Of a stretch of DNA of 64,000 nt, positions 50,931 through 63,401 are shown piece by piece; within the stretch, counting starts at the first letter, position 1; every line of letters starts with the position of its first letter. This stretch comes from Metaphire vulgaris (Eukaryota; Annelida; Clitellata; Crassiclitellata; Megascolecidae): contig CM030835.1 of assembly GCA_018105865.1 (NCBI GenBank), positions 10,027,416 through 10,091,415 on the forward strand. Reading direction: 5' to 3'. The notes under the pieces are model-generated. The model was not told the origin of the DNA. It worked only from the letters and a program-made list of their open reading frames with translations, and did no database searches. The position numbers were made by a program, and so were the translations under genes.

Positions 50931-50962
50931 CTGCAAGTTACATTTACACAGGACAATAAGTG

Positions 50963-50965
<3 letters not shown>

Positions 50966-51012
<47 letters not shown>
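50966..51012. repeat. AT microsatellite inside the pogo-like element
   Basis: About 22 AT units between the transposase N-terminal remnant and the right end. Confidence 0.93.
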
Positions 51013-51013
<1 letters not shown>

Positions 51014-52432
51014 TTATTTCGCAATAACTGCAGCTTTAAAAAAGACAATTAATTACCAACACAAATAATAATAAATAATACATTATATTTCGTTCCAATA
51101 CAAATTCTTAAAGAATATGTGCAGTGGCATATTTAGGCGTGTTCCACATGTTCTATGTTCCACACACTTACAGGGCCCCACATAATATCTGAAGACCTTT
51201 TTGTTCGTCACAATGCACGATAGGGGAGGGCTGGTAGTCTAGGAGAGCCCCAGGACATTTGGAGCATGGCCCACACAATCTTATAAATACGGCCGTGGGT
51301 ATGCAGTTTATTAATTACTGTAGGCGGGGCTAGTTGATACTGTATCAAGTAGCCCCAATGCTCCTGTATCATCTAACCCCATAGCGCCCTCCAGCACGTT
51401 GACTCGTGTATTGGAATTTTCCACGAACCGCACTCTAAATTTCTCACTACAAATGTATTTTGCATTGAAAACGCTCTACAAGATTAAGAGATGAAGTTTG
51501 TAAACTCTTAGGAAAATGTCCCTGTGATGTACTATGAAAGTGAACTGTAAATAATTTCGAGCAAACAACGAAACCGAAAGTTCGATTATAACTCCGCCTT
51601 TCTAAAAGCAAGCGGGAAAATATTTTGACGGAAGTTAGATATATTACAAAGACGTGTATTGGTCAGAAGTCTATGTAAGTAAGTATGTAAATAAAGTTGC
51701 TACAGCCTCTGTACCAACTAGCCTCCGTCCTCAACTAGCCCCGGTCTCCCCTACTGCTTATTATAATGGAAAAAAGCATGGCAAAAAGGTCATAACCATC
51801 ACATTTTGACACTCGACGAGCAAAAAAGCGAAAAAATGGTCATCATCGCAAAAATATTAACCTTGTTATTGGGACCTGTCATTGATCTGGGGGTCAAAAG
51901 TTTTTGACGTAATTATAGGGGGTAACTGAAAGTTGACAGTTGGTGATGAGGAGGGAGGGATCAAAAATTGCCCAAAAATTGTTGACATAATTAACGGACA
52001 GCCCCTTTTCCGATCTCATTCCATTCTATCTCCATCCCTCCTTTTACCTGCTTCCCTCCCTCCCCTCTCCATACTACACTGGATATTGTTGATCGACATT
52101 ATTCAGATATTCGATTATTCCGCTCTCATATTAGTCCTACATCAAACTGCTCAAGCCATGTTCCGGTTGAAGTCATTGGGCAAAATGCTAGAACAACCAC
52201 AAAAAGTGGAACAGGAAAAGTCAGGCTTCACGTCATTTTGAACGGACAAACATTTTGCTATGCGTCCTTAGTTGATATAATACAGTATTACGCTGTTTGG
52301 TATGCCTCCATTAATACTGATCCAGGCATGCAGTGCGAAAACTCCGGTAAGGTTTTGATTGTGCAATAAAAGGTCACGCAATCAATTGCTTCTAGAATGC
52401 AATCTCAGCACTCAACAATCAATAGGCGCAAT

Positions 52433-52741
52433 CAGTGGCGTAGCGTGACTTTTATAATGGGGGCATCTTTGTCATGGGGGCCCCAAAGTTCCAAAGTTTT
52501 GGGCTGACGAGCAAAAAAAAAAAAAAAAAAAAACGTCATCAGCCTCCTTTTTACCCCTGGGAAAAAAATTGAAAAAAAAAAAAAAAAAAAAAAAAAAGAA
52601 GGTCGCCGGCACGTTCACTTCTATGGTTAGGGTTAATCTAACCCTACTCAAAAGGGTTAACCTAACCTAACCCTAGCTTTTAGATCTCTCTTGGGGCCCC
52701 TCCGGGGCCCGGGGGCAGTCAACCAGTTCGTTACGCCACTG
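52433..52741. mobile_element. hAT-like MITE with long internal A-runs
   Basis: 309 bp, ends CAGTGGCGTAGCG / CGTTACGCCACTG, perfect 8-bp duplication GGCGCAAT (52425-52432, 52742-52749). Two A-runs of about 20 bases; the first lies inside a stretched version of the GACAAGCAAAAAAGGTCA motif. Also contains repeated CCTAACCC / AGGGTTA. Confidence 0.9.
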
Positions 52742-52749
52742 GGCGCAAT

Positions 52750-53170
52750 CTACATGTAGCAGTTCGCAGGAATTTCGTTCCGTAGACAGTCACATTCGTC
52801 TAAGACCTTTCGTCTGAAACCTGTCGTTTCGAGTAAAATCCGAATGTGCTAAACGAAGTTGCAATATGCTGTCAAGAAAACCAGCATATCAATAGAAATG
52901 ATAGTAGGCTAAACCAGGTCCATGCGTAAAAGGATTCCTAAGCAGCAAACAATACGACGTAAATTGAAACCTCTGCAAAATTTGCATGTCGAAAATGCAG
53001 AACAATAATACTCAACAATTAGCAAGATCAATACAGTCATCAAAAACTGACCGCCTAGTGTTTGAATAAATAACAAAAAAAATCATAAACTGACAAGAAC
53101 AAAAGCCTCTATTTTCAGTACCATTGTTACTGAATGTTATTCAAGATCAAAGCAAATAAATGTGGCAATG
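52750..53170. other. Intergenic, nothing recognised
   Basis: AT-rich, no repeat or gene seen. Confidence 0.6.
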
Positions 53171-53195
53171 AACCTTGCATCATGTAGAGTCGATG

Positions 53196-53266
53196 ATGGA
53201 TGATGATGCTGATGCTGATGATGATGTTGATGATGATGATGATGATTATGGTGGTTGTGATGATGA

Positions 53267-53298
<32 letters not shown>

Positions 53299-53464
53299 AT
53301 GATGATGATGACGATGATGATGATGATGATGATGATGGTGGTGGTGATGATGATGATGACGATGATGATGTTGATGATGATGATGATGATGATTATGGTG
53401 GTGGTGATGATGATGATGACGATGATGATGATGCTGATGTTGATGATGATGATGATGGTGGTGG

Positions 53465-53544
<80 letters not shown>

Positions 53545-53560
53545 TTGGTGATGACGATGA
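53196..53560. repeat. GAT/GGT array with higher-order repeats
   Basis: About 365 bp of GAT with GGTGGTGGT, GAC, GCT, GTT and TAT variants. The block GGTGGTGGTGATGATGATGA then TGACGATGATG recurs near 53339 and 53399 at 60-bp spacing, with related starts near 53286 and 53459. The minus strand reads poly-His in an open 160-codon frame, which I do not take as a gene. Confidence 0.93.
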
Positions 53561-53599
53561 TGAAACGAGCATCGAATAATAAAACAAACCTGATATGAT

Positions 53600-54506
53600 G
53601 AGGATGCTAGCTGTAGCAAAATAGTCAGTCAGACTCTGCTTAGGAGCCTAGGTTCTGCGGATACCAGCATCTCAAGCTGACCAGGTGGCAATCCACGCCA
53701 GTAGCCTCCTATTCAGAGTAGAAAATCATCAAAACGAAATCTTGTTCACGATAGCGCAGATTGAATTCTCAAAACATACTTAATACGTCTCGTCTCTTTT
53801 CTGTCTGACTAACTGTGAGATGTAGGATGAGATTGAAATCTGATTAAAACATTTTCCAGAGATATATCTTCGAGGTCGCAAACGTGTCGGGACAGAAGGT
53901 CTGCTGGGACGAGTTTCTTTTCGAACGGCTTCACGCCAATGCTTGTTGCTTTGGTATCGACAACGATAAAAATCAACCAGGTTTAACTTAGCAGCACAAC
54001 CCAATGCTTTCAATGCTTTGGGAGACGCTCAGTCCGAATTCGCAGCTGGTTTGAAACACAGCACAGCTTTCTTTCTCTCTCTCTCTCTCTATTCATTTAT
54101 CCGCAGCGACGACTACGACAGTAAATGTGCCCGAAGAAGAGCAATAGAACACCGCTCTGATACACTGGCAAACGCCGACTGCATAAACCCCCTACTGGTC
54201 TCAATGCAACCTAATTGCATTCCGTCATATCACGACCAGCGCAAAGGCAAAAACATCCTATAGGGACGGCTGAGCGTTCCAGGAGGTGGCAAAGTTATCG
54301 CAAGAAGACGGGACCCGGCAAACAGCTGAAACTACAAGAAGCATCATGATAATCAGCAGAACCAGACCAGACGACGACGACGACGACGACGGCAGGGACA
54401 AAGCAACGTGGCGGCGCTCCGTTGCCACCGGCGTCTGCAGCGAAGATGCTGCCGAAGACTTAGAACGCGCGCGCGCGCACACACACACACACGCACACGC
54501 ACACTG

Positions 54507-54542
<36 letters not shown>

Positions 54543-54850
54543 CTAATGACGTGAGCCTGTGTAAGATAAAATCAATAATCACCTGTGACGAAAATACAAG
54601 ACCCTTAGCTCTGCAAGTCCGTCGAAAATGTTTTTAATTGAATGTCTTGCCATTCGAACGATGTAATCTGTGTGCATTTGCATCATCCTTGATGCAACAA
54701 CTGCGCCCGATGTGCGTACGTGCATTCAACGAAAACAACGAAGCAAACATGTCATTAGAGCACAAAATGTCAAAGGTCGGTTCGTATAGACGGGCTCTGC
54801 CAACCTCCTCACCCCCACCTCCAAGCATTACTTAACGTAGCTGTGAACAC
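53600..54850. other. Intergenic, mixed composition, nothing recognised
   Basis: Apart from the microsatellites at 54366-54540 the stretch is unrecognised. It is less AT-rich than most of the window, with some CpG; a distal 5' exon of either gene could lie here but I cannot show one. Confidence 0.4.
54366..54540. repeat. ACG, CG and CA microsatellites
   Basis: (GAC)7 at about 54369-54391, CGCGCGCG at 54467, then CA tracts to 54539. Confidence 0.9.
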
Positions 54851-55159
54851 GCAAGCACAACATTTTAAAAGTTTTTGCAAAAATTTGTGTTGATCAAATC
54901 CAGATTTATACCCAGATCTACAGGTTTCCGAACTGTCCCTACCTACCTTAGATTCTGTGTAATTTTCATTACATTCAGCCTGGTACTATTGTAAGGTATC
55001 GTATTCCAATTGGTACCGAAGTAGAATAGCATGGAACTCCTGAGCACAGAGAATATTTAAACAGAATGATGGGTCTGATAATGGATTTAATTTATGGCAT
55101 AAAACAGAGGAGGCAAAATCAAAGAGATCCTTCTGTTGGCATCTAGGCCTAAACGCAGA

Positions 55160-55390
55160 CCTGAGGAGAGGGGGTGCAGCCGGTACATTGTACCGGGGCC
55201 CATGAAGTTTTCAGGGGCCCAGATCCGGCATTCCAGTGACGATAGTGTTTTTTTGCTTGTCATGCTGTTTTTGGAGAGTTAATAACGTTTTTTGCTTGTC
55301 AGGTTTTTCGGAGACTTGGTAAATTTTTCTTAAGGGCCCGCAAATTTTTTGTTCCGGGGCCCGGAATTTTTCTCGGCGGCCCTGCCTACA
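55160..55390. mobile_element. Decayed GGGGCCC-rich repeat
   Basis: GC-rich ends (GGGGCCCATGAAG, CCCGGAATTTTTCTCGGCGG) around two GTTTTTTTGCTTGTCA motif copies. Probably a MITE; boundaries are uncertain. Confidence 0.5.
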
Positions 55391-55910
55391 CGTGGCTATC
55401 GGAATGCAAACTGCATAGGCCTATCATCGCCTATGTGGCATGCCATCATTGAAATAACTGACGAGCAGCTATGATTCTTCGATCGCAAGTATTCAAACAC
55501 TTTAAAGTCTTTATGTAGGGCTTTGATGGCTATAAATTCACTTAGAGACAAGACAACTAGGCCTGTCGCATCAGAAAGGGGTTCGAAACTCCTTGTGGGA
55601 ACTTTGTTTCCTTCGGTATCTTGTTATTTCCATGTAATTGTACCTATTTCACCTATTTCATTTAAATTGTAAAATAATTAAGTTCTTCTATGGATGTTAT
55701 ATCAAATACTATTATATTATAATAATCTATTATTGTAATAATAATTATTATAATTATAATTAAGTTCTTCTACAAATGTTATTATTAAGTTCTTCTACAG
55801 ATGTTATAATGTAACTTTCAATGATATTTTTTATTCTTTGGAAATGATATTTTTTATTCTTTGGAAATAATAACATGATGATGATGATGATGAAACTAAA
55901 GCAATGGTGT

Positions 55911-56692
55911 CAAAACCTTGCCCCGCGGGCCAAAATTGGTCCGCGGGCTGATTTTATTTGGCCCGCGAAATCATTTACGCTTTAAAAATGTTTGTTAATT
56001 TTTATGTGTGAAAATGGTTTGATGTAAAATCTTGTTTGGTTTGAGAAATTGGTTTGATGTCTAATCTTTTTGAATTTTAAAAATTGCTTTGATGCAGAAT
56101 CGCAGATCCTGTGTTTTGCTGACGTGACAAATAGAAGAGCTTAAATCTTATTCTGATTTTGAGTTCGTTGGCGATGTTGACTGAACCAGTATATTGACGC
56201 GAAATATCAACAGCGAGCGGTAGATTACTACCGTTATATACTTGCCTAGCATACTTGCATTAATTAGTAAAACCCTCAGCACATTTGCAAGTAGCTTTGG
56301 CTGCAGATTTAAAACCAGACATTGCTAAACTAGTGAACAATGTCACGTCTCATCAGCTTCCATGTCTGCATCGACTGTCATCTAACTTTAGGGCCTATAT
56401 GTTTTCAATTTGATCTTCAGTTCTTCGCCATTAACAGATTTTGAAATTTAATTTAGGCCTAACTGTTTCTGTTAGACGTGACTAGAATACGGTTTGTTAT
56501 AGCTACAACAATGTAAATAATGCAATGACTGAATGGCCTTTTATTTTTTCGTCATTTTACTTTAGATGTTTAGATAGCTCAGATTTCTGAATATAATATT
56601 GACGAGCATTTTTGCATTTGGCCCGCGAGGACATGGTATGATGGTAGACATGTCATTTGGCCCGCCGCCCAAAAAGTCTTGACACCCCTGGT
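55911..56692. mobile_element. hAT-like relic, intergenic
   Basis: Ends CAATGGTGTCAAAACC / GTCTTGACACCCCTGG with GGCCCGCG blocks near both termini; the interior is AT-rich and non-coding. No clear target duplication. Confidence 0.65.
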
Positions 56693-56795
56693 TTGTATGA
56701 TGATTTTGTAGATCGAGATATCCAAAGAATTTTACAAACTTCACGAAATGACGTAAAATTTGCAAAATTCACCTAAATCTGGGTAGGCATAAACA

Positions 56796-57420
56796 TTGGC
56801 GTCGCCACGAAGGCACGGGGGCCGGCCGGCCGGCCCGCCGGCCTTCTGTTCTGGCTGGGATCGTTCGTGGAATTTGTGCTAACCGTTGAGAAATTTCGGG
56901 GGAAGGTACAGTAGCATGATCGAAGAGAATACGGGAACGTGCGAAGAGCTCTCTGACAACCTTTTTCGGTCTTAGGAGACTTTTTTACCCGAAAAGGCGA
57001 CGTGCCTTCCAGTGGCGCGCGCGGAGATGCAATGAATTTCTAGGTAGATCCTGCCAATTGTCAACAGAATTATATGTAAACGGTTTAGAAGAAAAGTGCA
57101 GATTTGATTTATAAAATAGAATGTTTAGAATTGACAATATATAAAAGTCATTTTAGTCTGCATGGTTGTAAAAAGTCATAGTGCAAAATCGAGTTTTATA
57201 TTGCTGGAATCGTATTTGTTGATGACATTTTCTATGGATATGTCCTTATTTTTGTGGATATAGGCTACATCAAGGCTAATCCGTTTAGACGATCATCTTC
57301 CGTTGAAGACGCATTTTTGGTGGGCAGGTGGGGGATGCATATCCAGTCATCCCTTACGTGGAACCGCCCCTGGTGCCTCCCCTATCTTTCCTATTCCAGA
57401 ATCCTGGCTATGCCACTGGG
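56796..57420. mobile_element. Decayed family D element
   Basis: Begins ATTGGCGTCGCCACG, shares GTTGAGAAATTTCGGGG and the following block with 2281-2482, and ends CCTGGCTATGCCACTGGG. It contains extra sequence, including a piece resembling 62600-62960. Confidence 0.65.
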
Positions 57421-57644
57421 CGTAAAAATCAAACTTTCGTTTTAAAAAGGAAGCATAAAAGTCACTGAGTTAATTAACTTTGCCGATACTGCAACTTACA
57501 ACGAAATATGCTGCCTTATTATGCCTACCTGGTTAGTTAAGGTAATATTATCCGGGATAATTGCTTCCCATCTCTCCCGGCCCTGGTGTTTTCTTTAGTA
57601 GGTATGTAAATATAATATATGGCTCATAGAGGTTTAACAGTGGT

Positions 57645-57775
57645 TCAGTAGGGACTGCCCTATTGTGAGAACCCTGTTGGGTACTTAATGCTACATACAT
57701 TAAACAACAAATGGTTGGCTCCCGTGATTAGAAGTTGCCACTCCAACGGCCCCCACTTGCCAAATCCTAGAGTGT
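57645..57775 (+). mobile_element. Partial family C MITE
   Basis: Internal and 3' part of family C (ACTTAATGCTACATACATTA, then AACAACAAATGGTTGG, then CCACTTGCCAAATCCTAGA); ends are lost. Confidence 0.8.
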
Positions 57776-57856
57776 TTTCTTTATTAAACGTATGTCTGCA
57801 CTATTGCTAAAGCTGCCCGACACGTTATGGCGTGTGATATTGGAAAGAAATCAGCA

Positions 57857-58446
57857 CGGCTGCCTCAGTAAGGATTTAGTCCGAATTTGGGGACAACTTA
57901 TCGGCGGGCAAATCTATTGAATGATAAGCCTCAAATGGCAGGTGCCCGACCCCAGACTTGTTCGCGGGACGTTAGGGGCGGGGAGCAAACGGGACAAAGC
58001 CCCGGATAATGTGAATACACAATCTGCCGGGATTTGTCGGCGGACATTTTGACTTTTCAGCCAATCAGGTTTTAGTCCAAAGGTCAGCGCGCCAATGACA
58101 ATAACAACGACACACATTGTCGGAGAATTTTGCGAAACAACAAACAAGAAAAATGTCGAAATGATTGAATTTGACATAAATATTCTTCATGAAGAAAAAA
58201 TATAAAATTCCATGAAACGTTAAGAAATAGTGGTTGGAAAGAATTAAACGTATGTTTATGGTAATAATTGAAACTTCCCGATAATGCATGTGCGGATGAA
58301 ACCGTCAACATTATTAAAGCGAAAAATTCATCATATTAAAATGTGAGCTACATGAGCGTTTGTAGAAATCACAAGACTAAATCGGTTTTTGTTTGCCGAC
58401 AAAAAACGACAAATTCCGCCGACTAAATCCTTAAGTGAGGCAGCCG
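57857..58446. mobile_element. 590-bp foldback element
   Basis: Ends CGGCTGCCTCAGTAAGGATT / AATCCTTAAGTGAGGCAGCC (then G) are inverted over about 27 bases (TTTAGTCCG / CGACTAAA continue inward). The interior is non-coding. Flanks show no clear duplication, so the superfamily is undetermined. Confidence 0.75.
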
Positions 58447-58539
58447 CTTTAATCTTTAAAAAATGTTACCACTTGCTCTTTGAGTAGGCAACCTAGCATT
58501 CCAGCTATAGGCTACTTTAGCGCATTTGCTGCACTACGA

Positions 58540-58590
58540 ACTTGCGCTTTATAAATCTTTGTAATAATAATAATAATAATAATATACGGC
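58540..58590 (+). mobile_element. CR1/L2-like LINE 3' tail
   Basis: TTGCGCTTTATAAATCTTTG followed by a TAA array; matches the tails at 17820 and 30700. Confidence 0.65.
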
Positions 58591-58759
58591 GAGTCACTGA
58601 GTTTATTTCCCTAACTGGGCCGATTCTAATCTAAAGAATGTCACTGGCGTCCACATTATTGAATTAATGCGCAGTTTTTTTTATAATAGCTCGCACTTTT
58701 AAAGATATTACTCGAGGCCTGTGTAGGCCTATGATCATCAAGGATCTTAATCGTTCCCT

Positions 58760-58874
58760 GTCGCCACGCCCATTAGACCTAGGCCTACACTCGACGAGGA
58801 CACTGTGAACACACAGCACACCTGTTGCAGGAGCTAACAGCGGCTCGGTTTGTGTCACGGCTGACTGAGCGCAG
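58760..58874 (+). promoter_or_regulatory. Probable 5' non-coding exon / promoter of the ankyrin gene
   Basis: A repeat-free, moderately CpG-rich stretch ends in GAGCGCAG|GTAAGC (donor GT at 58875-58876), a near-perfect donor on the plus strand. The ankyrin start exon has an acceptor just before its ATG that needs such a partner. The 5' limit given is arbitrary. Confidence 0.5.
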
Positions 58875-59366
58875 GTAAGCTGCGAAAAGTTTCAGGTGGC
58901 GACAACGACGGTGGCCGAGTCTGTCGAACATAAAAATAGTCCGTCCGACTCATGCCTATTTCAAACGGCGTATAGGCCGTAACGCATCCTGGCCATAGGC
59001 CAGAGACCTAACGTAGCTGTTGAGAGTCGCTCCATTATTCTGTGGTCTTGCCGAGCAAAGATCTCCGTGTAAGCGTACTAAATGAAAACACAAGTATAGT
59101 GGAGTTCGTGATTACCGTATAATCTGGTAAATACTAAACAATGTACAGTATATACAGTATAGCTGTATTATTGATGCTATAAAATTAATTACGACAACAT
59201 CCAGTAGAATCTTAGATGGATTGTATGTTACGTTATATTAGCCTAATATAGGTCTAGCACCTAAAGCCTTGCTCGGTGTTAGGCCTAATTTTGATTTGCT
59301 GATTTTGATTCGCTGGTTGCCCAGAATAACGATTTTTGCAACGAGTCGCGGTAACAACAGTAGGAG

Positions 59367-59554
59367 CAGAGATATTTTTACACCCCTAACACAACCCAAC
59401 ACACCCCAATTTGAGACCGACACCCCAACACCCCACACCCACAACACCCCCATTTCAGAAATGGAATGACCTTTTTTTGCTTGTCGGACTTTTTGGCAGG
59501 GGACTCCCAGAATTTACCGACACCCCCAAATTACTAATCCTAGAAATAACCCTG
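59367..59554. mobile_element. hAT-like MITE, family F
   Basis: 188 bp, ends CAGAGATATTTTTA / TAGAAATAACCCTG, perfect 8-bp duplication AGTAGGAG (59359-59366, 59555-59562). Carries ATGACCTTTTTTTGCTTGTC near 59466. Confidence 0.9.
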
Positions 59555-59835
59555 AGTAGGAGTAGTAACTGTTGTTGCTACTACTGCTGTTGCTAATGAT
59601 CACGGAATCCTGACAATTTACTTGAACGCAAGTTTTGAATACTTGCATGAGGGATATTAACAATAATTAACTCAGCCCTCAAGGCCAGGAACAGGATCAA
59701 GGACCTGTAACTTGTCCTTAAGGAGTCCTCAAGACCAGGACCGAGGCCAAGAACTAACATTCCTGACTTACATGCTGCTTTAGAGTGGTCTAGCCTACAG
59801 CTTATCATATAAAACTATCTATGACTGTTATACAC

Positions 59836-60203
59836 AGCGGCGTAGCGACAAGGGGGTATATCGGTATATCTACTCCCCCCCACACAAAAAAGTCAGTCTA
59901 CCTTAATTTTTTTTGATTGTTTCTCCTCCTTGATCCAGGACAGATTTGATATCGTGCCAGCGTCGCGTTTCTTCTAGGCCTACTGCTAGTTTCATTTACT
60001 GTTAGTAGCCGTTTTGTTTACACTTGGGACATTAACATAACCGTTTGTTTCTGTAACTTTTAAAATGGAGGATATATGACAGTTAAGGGGTTAACATATG
60101 TTTTGATTTTGAAAAGATGACTAGTTAGATCTATTAACTCGACCCCACTCCCACCCCCAACTCCCCCCCCAATCCCCCAAAAACAATTCCTGGCTACGCC
60201 GTT
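59836..60203. mobile_element. Decayed CAGNGGCGTAGC-type element
   Basis: Left end CAGCGGCGTAGCGACA, right end TTCCTGGCTACGCCGTT. AT-rich middle. It lies directly upstream of the ankyrin start exon. Confidence 0.55.
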
Positions 60204-60332
60204 CTTTTGATTCACCATGTGCAAGAGCATTGTATCTTGCTTATTGGCGTTCGGTCACTGCTAAACAATGAATATTTTAAATGATATTTAATTGCCAAAA
60301 ACGTCGCTCAAAATGTATTTCCAGCACTTGAA

Positions 60333-60825
60333 ATGGCGGACGATTCTAAAGAGCTCATCTCCGCACTGCAATCCGCTCTGCAGGAATTCGACGGAGTCAA
60401 AGTCGAAAGCCTGATACAGCAAGGTCTCGACGTTCGAAACGTTCACTTCGACAGACAGAACCACAACGCCATCCACGAACTGGTCCTAAACTACACCCAG
60501 CTGCAGGCGACGGAGAAGCACCACATGAAATTCGTCGACACGCTGAACGTTCTCGTGGGAAACCAGATGGACATCAACGAAGGCAACGTCAAGGGCCAGA
60601 CGGCGCTGCACATCGCCGCCTCCAGCCCCGGTAACGCCGAGATGATCCGGGTGCTGCTTGCGCACGGCGCTAGCCTCAAAAAGCCGGACAGCGGTCATCA
60701 GACGGCTCTTCACAAGGCGGTTCTTCACGGAAACGTCGAAGAAGTTACGGTTCTGCTGGAACGCGGAGCCGATCCGAACTTTGTCGATAACGTTGGGCAC
60801 TCGCCAATTCATTTGGCGGTGAAGC
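60333..60825 (+). CDS. Ankyrin gene exon 1
   Basis: Starts MADDSKELISALQSALQEFD in a good context (TTGAAATGGCG) and covers 164 codons plus one base, about three and a half ankyrin repeats. The donor is C|GTAAGT at 60826. An acceptor TTTCCAG ends at 60324, eight bases before the ATG, so a non-coding exon is expected upstream. Confidence 0.92.
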
Positions 60826-62124
60826 GTAAGTCAAGAATGTTGTGCCGCTTTTCCTCCCCCCCCTGTCCCTGATGTGTATACGGAACGGACAGTGACCAGA
60901 AAATTCTACCTACCTTGGCAAATACATACCACGCTGACCTTAATAAGTACCAAATTTATGTGGAATCTAAGTAGCACAAGCAAGTAGAGGCTTAAAAGAC
61001 ATTGCGTTTATTCAGATTGTGGGACGTTTCTTAGTTATACAGGGTGGTACAAAAACCGGACTATATTAAATGCAAACCTAAATGTGACTAGTCCGGTTTT
61101 TTGCGCCACCCTGTATTTATTTTTCAAATTGAGTTTAGGCCTATCCCAGTTCAACATATAGGTAATTAATTCATTAAATTTTTTGGTGAACGTTAAACCT
61201 AAACGTAACAGTATTAATTAGGCCTATTAATTTTGAAGAAGCATTTGGAAAATGCAGCCTACTGATGACTTTAAACTTTTGGCGCTCGTGATCACGTGAA
61301 ATCTGATAATCATCAACATTTCCTTTTGGGCTTAAATTTGTTCAGAGAGAGTATGATTCAGAATCAAATGTTATTAGATACCAGTTTATTTATTCGATGT
61401 TTATGATCATGTTTTTAAAATCTTTTTATTGCTTTATCTCACATTTGTTTAGCTGATCTAATCTGATGCCATCTATTTTGCTTCTACGATATTAGCACAT
61501 GGGCTGCATCCCTTAAAGTTGTCATAACCTTACCGGGGCTGGATTACGCTTATCAAATCAAAAACCTTGGTACTAAACTTAGTACTGCACCACATACAGC
61601 CACCATATTGTCAAACACGGCAAATAGGCAGCCTACCGATATTTAAAACAATGTACATTCGCGTAGGCCTATAACATTATATATATATCCTGCTTCTAGG
61701 AAGAAACAACGCCGAAATGCTGAAGATTTTGTTGAACAGTGGAGGAAAGATCAACCTGAATAATCCGGAATGGAACCGTCAGTTGAAAGGAGCGACGCCC
61801 CTCCACACAGCCGCTCGATACGGACGGACGGAAAACGCCGTGTGTTTGCTGAGGATGACCGCGCATCCGGACATCGCAGACGCCGCCGGACAGACGCCCC
61901 TCCACATCGCCGCCGCACGTGAAATCTCTGGTATAGGCCTAATCGACTGTAGTGCATCGTTTGCATTTTGCTTAACCGTTCATTTCCTATTCTCCCCTTT
62001 AAGATATATTCCTATAGGCCTAAGACCGTTGCGACACGTTAGGGCCTACACTACATGAATAAAGGCACAATAATTCCTGACGACATGACAATACTGGAAT
62101 TGCCTCATGATTAAAGTCTTTAAA

Positions 62125-62186
<62 letters not shown>

Positions 62187-63344
62187 TGATTTTAAGTGGT
62201 TTAGGATGCTAAGCAAGCCTGTGTGAAAACCACTGATGTAACCATCTGCATTCAATGCATCAGAGCAACTCATCTTCTATTTCTAATGTTGCTCAAAATT
62301 TCTGCGACTGGAGCTCTGTCCCAAAACCCGCTACGAGAACTAATTTTTCAGGTTGGGAGGGGGGCATTATCCTGTCATAAAGTCTAACATTTATTATTTG
62401 CATTTTGGTTTTCTCATTTTTATCTGCTGCCTCCTTGGTGCATTTATAACAGTCCATTAAGAAGACCCATATTTACTTGTAGTTGCCTACCTACTACGCA
62501 TAGGCATAGGAATAATAAGACTTCCCTTATAACTAGTGGACCCTCACGAACGATGGAAGGCGGGATGTGGACCGGCTTCAAAAAAGTTTGAGTGCCCTTG
62601 GCCAGTGGTGGTTGCTTGCAAGAATTCTTGGTGGGGGATGCAAGAAATTTTTGGAAAGTTGGTGGTGAGATGCAGTGAATTTCTAGGAAGTTGGTGGGAG
62701 GAATGAAATTAAATTCTGAAAAAGGTTGACAAGCAAAAAAGGTCATTAACAGTGTTTGCCCGGCAAATGTAAACAAAATAACAAAACTTCCAGAAAAAGG
62801 CTGACAAGCAAAAAAGGTCATCAGCTCTGCTTTGTATATGAATACCAGGCGGACGTGTCGCGGCGTAACGACTCGGACCGGTTAACCACTCTGAAACGCT
62901 GACAAACAAAAAAGCTCGGTGGGGGATGCATCCCCAGTCATCCCCAACGTGGAACCGTCCATGCCCTTGGTTTAGATAATTGAAATTGGTGAACAGCTGT
63001 CCCTTATGATACTTCTATCGCAAGTATCCCAGCACCTGATATATTCATTCTTAGCAGGGTTTAATCTAGGCCGTTTCCGGGGGAAAATTGCCCTTCCCCC
63101 GGAAATTTGAAATTCCCCCCTTCCGGAAATTTTGGCATACTACATCAACTAACACAGCCCCCTAGCTGACTTTTCCCCACCCCCGAATTTGTCAGTTTCC
63201 CCCTTTGCTTTGTCAGTTTCTCCTCCGGAGTCCAAGAGTCTAGATTAAATACTGATTCTTAGCCAAGTAAACTCATCAGACAGGGTTTCAAGACTACAAA
63301 CCCTTATTAGAGGTATTGACAGTTCCAGCACAGGAGCATTGCGA

Positions 63345-63401
<57 letters not shown>

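Larger units (their letters stand above)
49657..51751 (-). mobile_element. pogo/Jerky-like DNA transposon, internally deleted
   Basis: 2095 bp with terminal repeats starting GGGGAGACCGGGGCTA (20 of 21 bases match between ends) and TA duplications at 49655-49656 and 51752-51753. Sub-terminal GGGGCTAGTTGATAC-type motifs recur inside. It carries the first about 42 codons and the C-terminal part of a transposase on the minus strand, with the catalytic middle missing, so it is non-autonomous. Confidence 0.9.
49500..52006 (+). mobile_element. Family B MITE, copy 4, split by a pogo-like element
   Basis: Left part 49500-49656 and right part 51754-52006 together make one family B element. The break is exactly at a TA that is duplicated on both sides of the inserted element. 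Confidence 0.9.

Noticed and set aside
53137..53619. 160-codon poly-His and 134-codon poly-Asp frames
   Set aside because: Opposite-strand readings of the GAT array; open only because the repeat unit is three bases.
54286..54546. 86-codon frame with acidic and His-Thr tail
   Set aside because: The second half is GAC and CA microsatellite; no supporting splice sites or homology.
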